From Croceitalea marina (lineage in GTDB: Bacteria; Bacteroidota; Bacteroidia; Flavobacteriales; Flavobacteriaceae): a stretch of DNA of 64,000 bases. A program made the translations under genes and the position numbers. The stretch lies in the NCBI RefSeq assembly GCF_042684265.1, contig NZ_JBHULB010000012.1, forward strand, positions 26,983-90,982, read 5' to 3'. The notes beneath the pieces are model-generated. The model saw only the letters and a list, made by a program, of their open reading frames with translations, did no database searches and was not told where the DNA came from. Positions 34,762-43,120 of the stretch are shown here, one piece after another (position 1 is the stretch's first letter; each line of letters starts with the position of its first letter).

Positions 34762-35496
34762 ATGTTAGAAGCTGTAATTGTAGACGATGAAATAAAAGCC
34801 CTAGAAAGTCTTAGCTGGGAACTTACCAATCTAAGCGATGAGGTTAAAATTGTTGCATCTTTTACCGATGCGCATAAAGCATTGGATTATTTAGCCAAAA
34901 ACACCCCAGATTGTCTCTTTTTAGATATTGAGATGCCGGTAATGGACGGCTTTCAATTTATTAAAAACCTAACCAATACAAAGTTTCCGGTAGTGATTAC
35001 CACTGCATACAACCAATATGCATTAAAGGCATTGAAAAACGAAGCTATAGACTACCTTCTAAAACCCATAGATTCTAATGATCTAAGTGTAACCATAGAA
35101 AAAATTAAAAAATACAATTCTAGAAACTATACTGCTGAAAAATTTGAAAAAATATTACTGAATTTTAACTCCAATTCATTGGACAGAAAGATTACGGTCA
35201 ATACGGACGGGAAACTTTTGTTTTTAGAAGCCGACGAAATTTTATACGCGGAGTCTGATGGTAATTATAGCACCATATTTCTGGCGGACGGACAGAAGAT
35301 TGTTTTGACCAAAAAGCTAAAGGAAGTAAACGCTTTGCTACCTAAAGATTCTTTTTTCAGAATACATAACTCATTTATAGTAAACCTAGGCCAGATTAAA
35401 GAGTTTTTAAAAACCGATGGTTATGTGATACTAAAATCTAACCATAAAATACCTGTGTCAAGACAAAAGAAATCAGATTTTTTAGATTTGTTATAA
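34762..35496 (+). CDS. LytTR family response regulator
   Basis: A 244-residue regulator. The receiver domain (1-118) carries the phosphoacceptor Asp55 in LFLDIEMPVMDG and the conserved Lys in YLLKP. The C-terminal LytTR DNA-binding domain (about 140-244) has LEADEILYAESDGNYSTIFL and FRIHNSFIVNLGQIKEF. It binds DNA direct repeats and activates or represses transcription after phosphorylation by the kinase encoded 9 bases downstream. Sequence TTTTTG at about 34731 and TAGTTTG near 34752 resembles a flavobacterial promoter. Divergent from the 34 kb peptide locus. Confidence 0.95.
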   Translation: MLEAVIVDDEIKALESLSWELTNLSDEVKIVASFTDAHKALDYLAKNTPDCLFLDIEMPVMDGFQFIKNLTNTKFPVVITTAYNQYALKALKNEAIDYLLKPIDSNDLSVTIEKIKKYNSRNYTAEKFEKILLNFNSNSLDRKITVNTDGKLLFLEADEILYAESDGNYSTIFLADGQKIVLTKKLKEVNALLPKDSFFRIHNSFIVNLGQIKEFLKTDGYVILKSNHKIPVSRQKKSDFLDLL

Positions 35497-35505
35497 ATGC
35501 TCTGA

Positions 35506-37473
35506 ATGCCAAACCATCAACTACCTCACTTTATAAAAAGTTACCGTCATTCTTGCATCACATTGTTGATCGCTTTTTTATTGCTTTTCTGCCCAACCCT
35601 AAAAGCACAGGACATCCCCGAAGATTTTAAGGAAAAAGTTCGCGATTTAATTAAAGATGCACCTAAATCATATGGGGAACTAGATACCGCATTAAAGCGT
35701 TCAAAAAGAGATACCACCTTACTTACTTACTTTTTAGAAGAGGCTAAATCAAACAATTATCTTGAAGGTCAAACCTATGCCCTTAACCAATTAGGAACCG
35801 CCTTTAGAAACTTGTCTCAACTCGAAAAAGCCATCATACTACATGAAAAAGGGCTAGCAATAGCAGAAGAAATAGAAAGTACCGATTTTAAGATTTTAAG
35901 TTTAAACATGCTAGGTGTAGTCTACAGAAGAAAAGATGCCATACAAACAGCATTAGGTTATAATCAGCAAGCCTTGGAGATTGCAGAAACGGTGTCAAAT
36001 AAATCAAAGCATGTAAAGAGGAGTATAAATGTTGCATTAAATAGTATTGGCAATCTGTACCAAACCTTAGGCCAATACGATTTAGCAATTTCTCAATTTA
36101 AAAGAGCTCTTGAACTAGAAAGAGAATTAAGCAATAAATTAGGCCTTGCCATAAATAATCAAAATATTGGGGACTGTTACGAGCAAAAAGGAGAGCTAGA
36201 AGAAGCGCTCCAATACTACAGAAAATCTCTAGCTTATAATGAAGATATAAATTCTGACTATGGTCGAGTCATTTGTAAAAATAGTATTGCCCGTATTTAT
36301 ACAAAACAAGGTATGCCCAATGCAGCTTTGGTAATTTTTGAACCACTACAAAAACAAGCCCTCAAGATTGGGGATAACTTCATAAGCTCATCTGTTTTTA
36401 TTAATACCGGACACGCCCAAACTTCGATCGGCGAATACCAAAAAGCAAAAAAAAATATCAGTTATGGTCTTCAACTGGCAGAAGAAAGTAATATGCCGGC
36501 ACTTATTATCGCTGCAAAAAGATTTTTATCTAGTCTAGCCGAAAAAACCGGTAACTATAAAGAAGCTTTAAAATATCAAAAAGAAGCCGAAAGTTTCGAA
36601 AATACAATCGTAAATCAACGTAATCTTAATTATATCAGTGAGATTACCTTACAATACGACAACGAGAAAAAGAACAGTGAGATAGAATCACTTGCTCAAG
36701 AAAATGAGTTGTCTAAAATTAGACTTCGAAAAAATCAAACTACAATTCTTGTTGCTGCTTTGACCCTTGGTCTAATAGGCACTATGCTTTTTATAATGTA
36801 TAGAAAGTACCATTCCGATAATGAGAAAAAAGTGTTAAGTCTCGAGCAGAACATGTTGCGTAGCCAAATGAATCCGCATTTTTTGTTCAATTCCTTAAAT
36901 TCCATTAAGCTCTACATCATTAACAATGACAAAAAGAACGCTGTTCACTACCTCAATAAATTCTCTAAACTGGTCAGAAGGATTTTAGAAGGTTCTTCCC
37001 TAAAGGAAATCTCATTAGCTGAAGAAATAGAAACCGCAGAGCTTTATCTGAATATTGAGAATATTAGATTTTCGGAAGAGATAAAATTCGAGATCGATGT
37101 TGCCAAAGAAATTGATTCGCAACAAGTAAAAATACCATCTCTTGTATTGCAACCTTTTCTTGAAAATGCAATTTGGCACGGTTTATCATCAAAAGAAGGT
37201 GAAAAAAGAATCTGGCTCAACGTATACAATTATGACAAGTATCATATTGCAATTGACGTTATAGATAATGGGGTAGGAAGAAACGCTTCTGAAAAAATCA
37301 AGGAAAATCGGGTACTAAAACGCAAATCTGTAGGTATTGATATTACAACGGAGCGCTTGGCCAATTTTTCTAAAGACTATGAAAACGATTTTGAAGTAGC
37401 CATTGAAGATTTAAAAGACGAAACTGGAGGAGCCGCTGGAACAAAAATCACACTCAAAATTCCTACGATTTAG
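35506..37473 (+). CDS. TPR sensor histidine kinase of the LytS (His_kinase PF06580) type
   Basis: A 655-residue membrane kinase with a signal peptide or first membrane segment (18-34). Tetratricopeptide repeats cover about 85-365 (YALNQLGTAFRNLSQLEKAI; NSIGNLYQTLGQYDLAISQF; NQNIGDCYEQKGELEEALQYY) and face the periplasm. A membrane helix lies at 412-432. The cytoplasmic kinase has His458 in QMNPHFLFNSLNSIKLYI and the ATP-binding domain (FLENAIWHGL; IDVIDNGVGRNASEK). TPR sensors bind peptides or proteins. The partner regulator lies directly upstream. The 3' end overlaps the convergent DUF3109 gene by 11 bases. Confidence 0.94.
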   Translation: MPNHQLPHFIKSYRHSCITLLIAFLLLFCPTLKAQDIPEDFKEKVRDLIKDAPKSYGELDTALKRSKRDTTLLTYFLEEAKSNNYLEGQTYALNQLGTAFRNLSQLEKAIILHEKGLAIAEEIESTDFKILSLNMLGVVYRRKDAIQTALGYNQQALEIAETVSNKSKHVKRSINVALNSIGNLYQTLGQYDLAISQFKRALELERELSNKLGLAINNQNIGDCYEQKGELEEALQYYRKSLAYNEDINSDYGRVICKNSIARIYTKQGMPNAALVIFEPLQKQALKIGDNFISSSVFINTGHAQTSIGEYQKAKKNISYGLQLAEESNMPALIIAAKRFLSSLAEKTGNYKEALKYQKEAESFENTIVNQRNLNYISEITLQYDNEKKNSEIESLAQENELSKIRLRKNQTTILVAALTLGLIGTMLFIMYRKYHSDNEKKVLSLEQNMLRSQMNPHFLFNSLNSIKLYIINNDKKNAVHYLNKFSKLVRRILEGSSLKEISLAEEIETAELYLNIENIRFSEEIKFEIDVAKEIDSQQVKIPSLVLQPFLENAIWHGLSSKEGEKRIWLNVYNYDKYHIAIDVIDNGVGRNASEKIKENRVLKRKSVGIDITTERLANFSKDYENDFEVAIEDLKDETGGAAGTKITLKIPTI

Positions 37474-38035
37474 CGTGTTCTTCGGCCACTTCTGAAAGCT
37501 CTTTATACCAAGCTTCGCCAAATTTTCGAATAAGGGCCTCTTTAACAAACTTATATATAGGCACTTTTAGCTCTTTACCCAGACTGCAAGCCGCATCACA
37601 AATTTCCCATTTATGATAATTTACCGCAGTAAATTCAGAATATTCGCGTATTCGAACGGGGTACATGTGGCAAGAAATAGGCTTTTTCCAATTGGTAGCT
37701 CCGCTATTGTATGCCTCCTCTAGGCCACATTTGGTGATGCCTTCTTCAGAAAATGTAACATAAGCACATTCATTATTGTTCACCAAAGGAGTCTCCCATT
37801 CACCGTCATCGCCCTTTACAAAAGTTCCTTGTTCTTCTATCGCCTTTATGCCCTCTAACCTAAGAAACGGCTTTACGGCATCAATAATATCATCTAAAAT
37901 AACTGTTTCATCGTCATCTAGTGGAGCTCCAGACGCACCATCAACACAACATGCCCCTTTACAGACATTTAAATTACAGACAAAATCGTTCTCTATGATT
38001 TCTTCGGAAATTAAAGTTTTAGCTATCTGGAACAT
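37463..38035 (-). CDS. DUF3109 family protein (putative metal-binding Cys-rich protein)
   Basis: A 190-residue cytoplasmic protein with the family signature CNLNVCKGACCVDGASGAPL near residue 20, plus further cysteines in EEGITKCGLEEA, ISCHMYPVRI and WEICDAACSLGKEL. The pattern resembles the YkgJ/Fe-S or zinc-binding families, where the cysteines bind a metal centre. Function is not established. It is expressed alone on the minus strand, with its stop within the 3' end of the kinase gene; mutual antisense effects are possible. Confidence 0.9.
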   Translation of the reverse strand: MFQIAKTLISEEIIENDFVCNLNVCKGACCVDGASGAPLDDDETVILDDIIDAVKPFLRLEGIKAIEEQGTFVKGDDGEWETPLVNNNECAYVTFSEEGITKCGLEEAYNSGATNWKKPISCHMYPVRIREYSEFTAVNYHKWEICDAACSLGKELKVPIYKFVKEALIRKFGEAWYKELSEVAEEHAKS

Positions 38036-38129
38036 GTTATAAAACGGAAAAGGATTCTTTTTAAAGAAGGTAAATTTAAAACTTTCATTTTATACACATT
38101 CGTATAATCTAAATACTTGCTTTTAAACG

Positions 38130-38137
38130 TAAATTTG
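38130..38137 (+). promoter_or_regulatory. -7 box (TAAATTTG) upstream of the MarC gene
   Basis: TAAATTTG matches TAnnTTTG exactly and ends 25 bases upstream of the MarC start codon. A TTG at 38117-38119 is too close to be a normal -33 box, so only the -7 part is supported. Confidence 0.5.
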
Positions 38138-38162
38138 CACGAATTTTTAAGTAAAGCATAAA

Positions 38163-38738
38163 ATGAACTTTAATTTCAAAGAGATTGTTACCGCTACGAT
38201 GGTTCTTTTTGCGGTAATCGATATTTTGGGTAGTATTCCCATAATAATTGGGCTCCGCAAGAAAGTTGGGCACATTCAATCAGAAAAAGCGTCAATAGTC
38301 GGAGCTTGTATCATGGTCGCTTTTCTATTTGTGGGAGAGAGCATTCTATCTTTAATCGGTATTGATGTCAACTCATTTGCGGTTGCCGGTGCTTTCATTA
38401 TTTTCTTTCTAGCCATTGAAATGGTATTGGGCATAACATTATACAAAGATGACGAGCCAGAAAGTGCTTCGATCGTACCTATAGCATTTCCACTTATTGC
38501 TGGTGCAGGTACTCTGACTTCATTACTTTCACTACGCGCCGAATATTATGTTGAAAATATCATCGTAGCCATTGTCATTAATGTCATTTTCGTTTATATC
38601 GTGTTAAAATCTTCGGTTAAAATCGAGAAAATTCTTGGTGCAACCGGATTGAATATCATAAGAAAGGTTTTTGGCGTAATTTTACTGGCAATAGCGGTAA
38701 AACTATTTGCCACTAACATTAATGCATTATTAAATTAA
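38163..38738 (+). CDS. MarC family integral membrane protein
   Basis: A 191-residue protein with about six membrane helices. It opens FKEIVTATMVLFAVIDILGSIPIIIGLR and has the conserved PIAFPLIAGAGTLTSLLSL in the middle, typical of the MarC/UPF0056 family. Once proposed to confer antibiotic resistance, its true function remains unproven. Expressed from its own -7 box and followed 11 bases later by a small two-helix membrane protein. Confidence 0.92.
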   Translation: MNFNFKEIVTATMVLFAVIDILGSIPIIIGLRKKVGHIQSEKASIVGACIMVAFLFVGESILSLIGIDVNSFAVAGAFIIFFLAIEMVLGITLYKDDEPESASIVPIAFPLIAGAGTLTSLLSLRAEYYVENIIVAIVINVIFVYIVLKSSVKIEKILGATGLNIIRKVFGVILLAIAVKLFATNINALLN

Positions 38739-38749
38739 CCCAGAGCGCC

Positions 38750-38953
38750 ATGAACAAAACCCTCACCCTTATCTTAATTATTATTGCTTTAGGATTAATT
38801 GCCTACAATGTGACCTTGCTAGACTTTAATAATCTATTTGATGGAGATAGTTTAATTGCGGCTATAGGTATTGTGGCCTCATTATGCGCCATTGTACTAT
38901 TATTGATATTTATGACCGCTAAAAAGATTGAAGAAAAAGTGAAGAAAGGCTAA
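38750..38953 (+). CDS. Small two-helix membrane protein
   Basis: A 67-residue protein with two hydrophobic helices (about 4-22, LTLILIIIALGLIAYNVT; about 38-58, IGIVASLCAIVLLLIFM) and a lysine-rich cytoplasmic tail KKIEEKVKKG. It follows the MarC gene by 11 bases and is probably co-transcribed. The last four bases overlap the end of the convergent protease gene. Function unknown. Confidence 0.7.
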   Translation: MNKTLTLILIIIALGLIAYNVTLLDFNNLFDGDSLIAAIGIVASLCAIVLLLIFMTAKKIEEKVKKG

Positions 38954-40575
38954 TTCTGAGACTCTATTAAATCTGCCTCTTGTATTTCTAGCGTTTCATT
39001 GTTCAGTTCTAAAATCTTACGGAGCATTTTGTCTTCAGAACTTTTAATCTCTGCCGCTAGATTAGGTGAGTACATTTGTTCTGCAATATTTGCCTTTAAA
39101 TAACGCTTTATTTTCTCGTCTTGGCCATAGAAATCCATCTTTACATTTAGGCTTAAGGCATAATCTACGAACCTTTCAAAGATGATATCGTCAACTTTAT
39201 AATCGTTCATAAATTCATTTTTCGGGTAGTTCGCAAACCTAGTTCTATCCCTTTCTAGAAAGCGAAAAACAAAATCAGAAAAATAGCCCCTGTTGTCCAA
39301 ACTTTCCACTCGTTCTTCTTCTAAAGTACCAATGGGCACGAATACATCAGGAATAATACCTCCACCACCATATACTATCTTGCCTTTTGGAGTCTTAAAC
39401 TTTAAAGAATCCGCTACTTTGATACTATCTACAGAAACCAGTTCGCCGCTATTGTAACGTTCCATAAATTTTTGATAGTAGTCTTTGTGACCCTTATCAT
39501 ATGACTTTTGAATAGAACGCCCCGTTGGTGTATAGTAACGTGAAACCGTTAATCGTACGGCTGATCCATCTCCTAAATCCATCTCACGCTGCACTAGGCC
39601 TTTTCCGAATGAACGCCTGCCAACAATAGTTCCGATATCATTATCTTGTAGTGCACCAGCAATAATTTCGCTGGCAGAAGCTGAACGCTCATTAATCAAC
39701 ACATATACTTCCTTATCTTCAAAACTCCCTTTTTTGGTAGCAAACGCTTTGTTTATGCGTCCTTTTTTGTTCTTGGTATATAAAATAAGCTTTCCCTCTT
39801 TTAAAAATTCGTCCGCTAATTTTTCAGCTATCCCAAGATATCCGCCAGGATTGTCCCGTAGGTCCAACACCAGTTTTTGCGCACCCTTTCTTTGAAGTCT
39901 ATTTAAAGCCTTTTTAAACTCATCAAAAGTAGATTCTGCAAATCGGTTTATTTTTATATAGCCCAAATCACTAGATAGCATAAAGTTTGCCTCAACACTT
40001 CGAATGGGAACCACACCACGTGTCACATTTACAAAAAAGACCTCGTTTTCAGGCTTTTTAAGCACTTTAAGGCGAACTCTTGTGCCGCGTTCTCCCTTTA
40101 GCTTGGCAATTAACTCACTATTCAATATTTGCTTGCCGAAGAGGGTATCCTTATCCGCCATTAAGATTTTATCTCCGGCCTTTATTCCATTAACATCGCT
40201 AGGCCCATCTTTAATTGCCCTTACCACGGTTATGGTATCTTTTACTCTCTTAAACTGTATGCCGATACCCACAAAATCACCTTTCATATTTTCGGCAACG
40301 GCTTCCATTTCACTTTTTGGTATATAAACCGAATGGGGGTCAAGTTTGCCTAAAATATTGTTCACCGTAACGTCTACAATGCTATCGGTATCAATATCAT
40401 CTACATACTCATAATCGATATAATCTATTAACCGATTAAGCTTATCTTTTTTTGAATTGGTAGAAAAAAGTTTTTCTGGTGAATCATTAAAGTGGAGTTT
40501 ACCACCAATGAAGATACCAATGGCAACTGCCAATGCCAATAAAGTGGGCAATATATAACTGTATTTCTTTTTCAT
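38950..40575 (-). CDS. ctpA: S41 family C-terminal processing peptidase
   Basis: A 541-residue membrane-anchored tail-specific protease. An N-terminal helix (about 7-24) anchors it in the inner membrane. A PDZ domain follows (about 95-175; FVGIGIQFKR, GPSDVNGIKAGDKIL), then the S41 catalytic core (GYIKINRFAESTFDEF; LDLRDNPGGYLGIA) with Ser300 in ERSASASE and Lys325 in RSFGKG, 25 residues apart as in CtpA. It degrades or trims periplasmic proteins from their C-terminus. Last in a minus-strand row after the dCMP deaminase gene (9-base gap). Confidence 0.94.
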   Translation of the reverse strand: MKKKYSYILPTLLALAVAIGIFIGGKLHFNDSPEKLFSTNSKKDKLNRLIDYIDYEYVDDIDTDSIVDVTVNNILGKLDPHSVYIPKSEMEAVAENMKGDFVGIGIQFKRVKDTITVVRAIKDGPSDVNGIKAGDKILMADKDTLFGKQILNSELIAKLKGERGTRVRLKVLKKPENEVFFVNVTRGVVPIRSVEANFMLSSDLGYIKINRFAESTFDEFKKALNRLQRKGAQKLVLDLRDNPGGYLGIAEKLADEFLKEGKLILYTKNKKGRINKAFATKKGSFEDKEVYVLINERSASASEIIAGALQDNDIGTIVGRRSFGKGLVQREMDLGDGSAVRLTVSRYYTPTGRSIQKSYDKGHKDYYQKFMERYNSGELVSVDSIKVADSLKFKTPKGKIVYGGGGIIPDVFVPIGTLEEERVESLDNRGYFSDFVFRFLERDRTRFANYPKNEFMNDYKVDDIIFERFVDYALSLNVKMDFYGQDEKIKRYLKANIAEQMYSPNLAAEIKSSEDKMLRKILELNNETLEIQEADLIESQN

Positions 40576-40584
40576 AGCTTTTGC

Positions 40585-41022
40585 CTAAACCATTTCTTCT
40601 AAAATGGGCATATGCATGGTTTCGACCCCTGCGCGCTCTAAAAATCGTAGCCCAGAATCGTCTTTATAGGCTTTTTGATACACCACCCTTTTTATACCTG
40701 ATTGATGAATTAATTTACTGCAATCCCTACACGGCGACAGGGTAATATAAAGCGTGGCTCCTTCACAAGACTGGGTAGAAGCAGCGACCTTTAAAATTGC
40801 ATTTGCCTCGGCGTGCAGAACGTACCATTTTGTATCACCTTCTTCGTCTTCACAAACATTTTCAAAACCTGTTGGGGTGCCATTATATCCATCAGAAATA
40901 ATCATCCTATCCTTTACAATAATCGCTCCAACCTGCTTTCGTTGACAATACGATAGTTTGCCCCATTCTTTTGCCATTCTCAAATAGGCCTTATCATACT
41001 TTTCTTGCTTGCTCTCCTTCAT
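40585..41022 (-). CDS. dCMP deaminase (deoxycytidylate deaminase)
   Basis: Converts dCMP to dUMP, feeding thymidylate synthesis. Zinc-dependent fold with ligands and catalytic Glu in H70AE72ANAI and PC98RDC101. The N-terminal AYLRMAKEWGKLSYCQRKQVGAIIV and the motif DGYNGTPTGFENV distinguish the dCMP deaminase (ComEB-like) group from cytidine deaminase. Length is 145 residues. Lies 9 bases upstream of the protease gene. Confidence 0.94.
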   Translation of the reverse strand: MKESKQEKYDKAYLRMAKEWGKLSYCQRKQVGAIIVKDRMIISDGYNGTPTGFENVCEDEEGDTKWYVLHAEANAILKVAASTQSCEGATLYITLSPCRDCSKLIHQSGIKRVVYQKAYKDDSGLRFLERAGVETMHMPILEEMV

Positions 41023-41086
41023 AAAATTAAATATACCTGCTTTGAAAATGCCTTACAACCTTATTCGCTTAAAATTAACTATTGGT

Positions 41087-41671
41087 CTAATTAGGAAACG
41101 TCTCGATTAACATGGGTATTGTGGCAATAAGAATTAAAATCGATGTAACCCCAATGAAAATAGATTGTTTCACCTTTAACACAGATTGCATAAGATATGC
41201 TATAGTCAAAATCATTAAGATGATTATGATTTGAGAGAATTCAATACCTGTAGCAAAACCCAATAATGGTGATAGTTTATGCTCTTCTTCTGCCATTAAC
41301 ATATTAAAATAGTTTGAAAATCCGAAACCATGGATTAACCCGAAAAAAGCAGTTGCAAGACATTGAAAATAGATGCCTGTAACGTGCTCTTTTCTAAATA
41401 CCCTGAAAAAATTGAGTATAGCCGTTAGCGCTATGGTAACCGGAATTAAAAATTCAATTAACTCAACATCTATCGAGAAAATGCCATACACTGAAAATGC
41501 CAAAGAAGTGCAATGTGTAATGGTAAATATTGTGGCCAAAACCAATACGGGTTTCCAACTTTTAAAAGTAAACGGAATTGCCAAGGCGGATAAGAAAAGA
41601 ATATGGTCATAGGCACTTAAATCTAAAACGTGCTCTAAACCCAATTTTATATAAAACCAAAAATCTTGCAT
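41087..41671 (-). CDS. HupE/UreJ-like membrane protein
   Basis: A 194-residue protein with about six membrane helices. The family signature HVLDLSAYDHILFLSALAIPFTF is near residue 14, and GLIHGFGFSNYF near 112. Characterised HupE/UreJ members move nickel or cobalt, but flavobacterial members generally stand apart from hydrogenase or urease genes, as here, so metal transport is only a possibility. It lies 65 bases before the dCMP deaminase gene. Confidence 0.88.
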   Translation of the reverse strand: MQDFWFYIKLGLEHVLDLSAYDHILFLSALAIPFTFKSWKPVLVLATIFTITHCTSLAFSVYGIFSIDVELIEFLIPVTIALTAILNFFRVFRKEHVTGIYFQCLATAFFGLIHGFGFSNYFNMLMAEEEHKLSPLLGFATGIEFSQIIIILMILTIAYLMQSVLKVKQSIFIGVTSILILIATIPMLIETFPN

Positions 41672-41794
41672 GTCTATTAGTTACAAGTTAAAGTTACAAG
41701 CCTTTTGTAGTACCTCGTAGCGGTTTTCTTTGAAAATTTACTATTGCAGATACTATACTGTTTAGAGATTAGCTACTGATTACTGACCCCTAAA

Positions 41795-42535
41795 TTAAAC
41801 CATCCCTCTTTCTTGTTGAATGACCTCATATGCTTTTTGTACTTCCTTAAATTTTTCTTCGGCGCCCCTTTTAATGGCTTCATTATCGGTTATTACCTTA
41901 TCAGGGTGGTATTTTTTTGCCATATTTCGATAGGCCTTTTTTACCTCATCGTCTGTTGCAGATCGTTGAATTTCTAAGATTTTATATGCATTATCGGCGG
42001 ATTTAATAAACATCGCCATAATACTCTCAAAATCGTTCTGCCCCACGCGAAGGTAACCTGCCAATTCCCTTAATTTAGTGACTTCTGGTTGACTAACTTG
42101 CCCATCCGCTTGCGCAATTCCAAATAAAAAGTGTATCAATTGCAAACGCACCTCATAGCGTGTTCTTTGATTTAAATAGGAACAAATGCGCTGTGCAGAA
42201 ACTTCTCTCTTTTTGATGACATCGTTAAATGTTCTAAAAATTGCGTTTGATTTTTCTTTGCCATAGGTGCTCACAAAATACTGCCTTACATAATCGAGCT
42301 CTCTTTGACTTACCTGCCCATCAGCTTTTATTACAATGGAACAAAGTGATAAGAGATTCAATTCAAAATCTGCAGGTGAAACCGTTTGTTTGGTAAAATC
42401 TCGAAAAACGGTTCTAGCTCCCCCACCTTTATTACTATTTAAATTATCTAAAAAACTACCTATCAGAAAGCCTAAAATAGCACCCGGAAAACGTAAAAAA
42501 GAATACCCTATAATGGCTGCAAACCACTTGATCAT
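41795..42535 (-). CDS. DjlA-like membrane protein with TerB and DnaJ domains
   Basis: A 246-residue co-chaperone-like protein. A hydrophobic N-terminus (about 3-28, IIGYSFLRFPGAILGFLIGSFL) anchors it. The TerB domain (about 58-170) includes VIKADGQVSQRELDYVRQYF and IAQADGQVSQPEVTKLRELAGYL. A C-terminal J-domain (about 182-246) has HPD in MAKKYHPDK, which stimulates Hsp70 ATPase. This order matches E. coli DjlA. The tellurite link of the TerB name is not informative here. Divergent from the bacilliredoxin gene. Confidence 0.92.
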   Translation of the reverse strand: MIKWFAAIIGYSFLRFPGAILGFLIGSFLDNLNSNKGGGARTVFRDFTKQTVSPADFELNLLSLCSIVIKADGQVSQRELDYVRQYFVSTYGKEKSNAIFRTFNDVIKKREVSAQRICSYLNQRTRYEVRLQLIHFLFGIAQADGQVSQPEVTKLRELAGYLRVGQNDFESIMAMFIKSADNAYKILEIQRSATDDEVKKAYRNMAKKYHPDKVITDNEAIKRGAEEKFKEVQKAYEVIQQERGMV

Positions 42536-42618
42536 AAATGAAAAATTGAAATTTCAAATATAGCCCTTTGAATAGTCAAAGACATGTTAAGTCTCACAAA
42601 AAAATACGACAAAAAACC

Positions 42619-42626
42619 TATCTTTG
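42619..42626 (+). promoter_or_regulatory. -7 box (TATCTTTG) upstream of the bacilliredoxin gene
   Basis: TATCTTTG is an exact match to the flavobacterial TAnnTTTG box and ends 20 bases before the start codon, leaving a leader of about 15 bases. No -33 TTTG at the right distance. Confidence 0.5.
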
Positions 42627-42646
42627 TGAATCTTAAAAAATAGACT

Positions 42647-43057
42647 ATGTATCCTGAGGAATTAGTAAAACCAATGAGAAACGATCTAGCAAGTGCTGGA
42701 TTCGAAGAATTATATACAAGTGAAGCTGTTGAGAATGCATTAAAAAAAGAAGGTACAACACTAGTAGTTGTAAATTCTGTTTGTGGTTGTGCAGCGGCTA
42801 ATGCCAGGCCGGCGGCAAAACTAAGTTTGCAAAACGATAAAAAGCCCGATCACATTACTACGGTATTTGCCGGCGTAGATACAGAAGCCGTCAATACGGC
42901 AAGAGCGGCAATGGTTCCTTTTCCACCTTCATCACCAAGTATGGCCCTATTTAAAAATGGAGAATTGGTCCATATGATCGAAAGACATCATATTGAAGGT
43001 AGACCAGCCGAAATGATTGCTGAAAACTTGACAGAAGCATACAACGAACATTGCTAA
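42647..43057 (+). CDS. BrxA/BrxB family bacilliredoxin
   Basis: A 136-residue thioredoxin-fold protein with the active-site CGC (Cys46, Cys48) in VVNSVCGCAAANARPA and the typical N-terminus YPEELVKPMRNDLASAGF. Bacilliredoxins remove bacillithiol from mixed disulphides under oxidative stress; Flavobacteriia are believed to use bacillithiol. It has its own -7 box and a strong terminator 20 bases downstream, just before plsC. Confidence 0.93.
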   Translation: MYPEELVKPMRNDLASAGFEELYTSEAVENALKKEGTTLVVVNSVCGCAAANARPAAKLSLQNDKKPDHITTVFAGVDTEAVNTARAAMVPFPPSSPSMALFKNGELVHMIERHHIEGRPAEMIAENLTEAYNEHC

Positions 43058-43076
43058 GAACAGTTTAAAAACTACT

Positions 43077-43109
43077 AAAAAAACCATCTCTTTTTTGAGG
43101 TGGTTTTTT
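43077..43109 (+). terminator. Intrinsic terminator between bacilliredoxin and plsC
   Basis: AAAAAAACCATCTC pairs with GAGGTGGTTTTTT (one G-T pair) around a TTTTTT loop, followed by more T residues. The plsC start codon at 43121 is only about 12 bases downstream, so the terminator must be bypassed, or plsC must use a promoter within it. Confidence 0.8.
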
Positions 43110-43120
43110 ATTTTTACGCC

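Noticed and set aside
41795..42535. Tellurite resistance function
   Set aside because: The TerB part is combined with a membrane anchor and J-domain as in DjlA; a resistance role cannot be inferred from the name.
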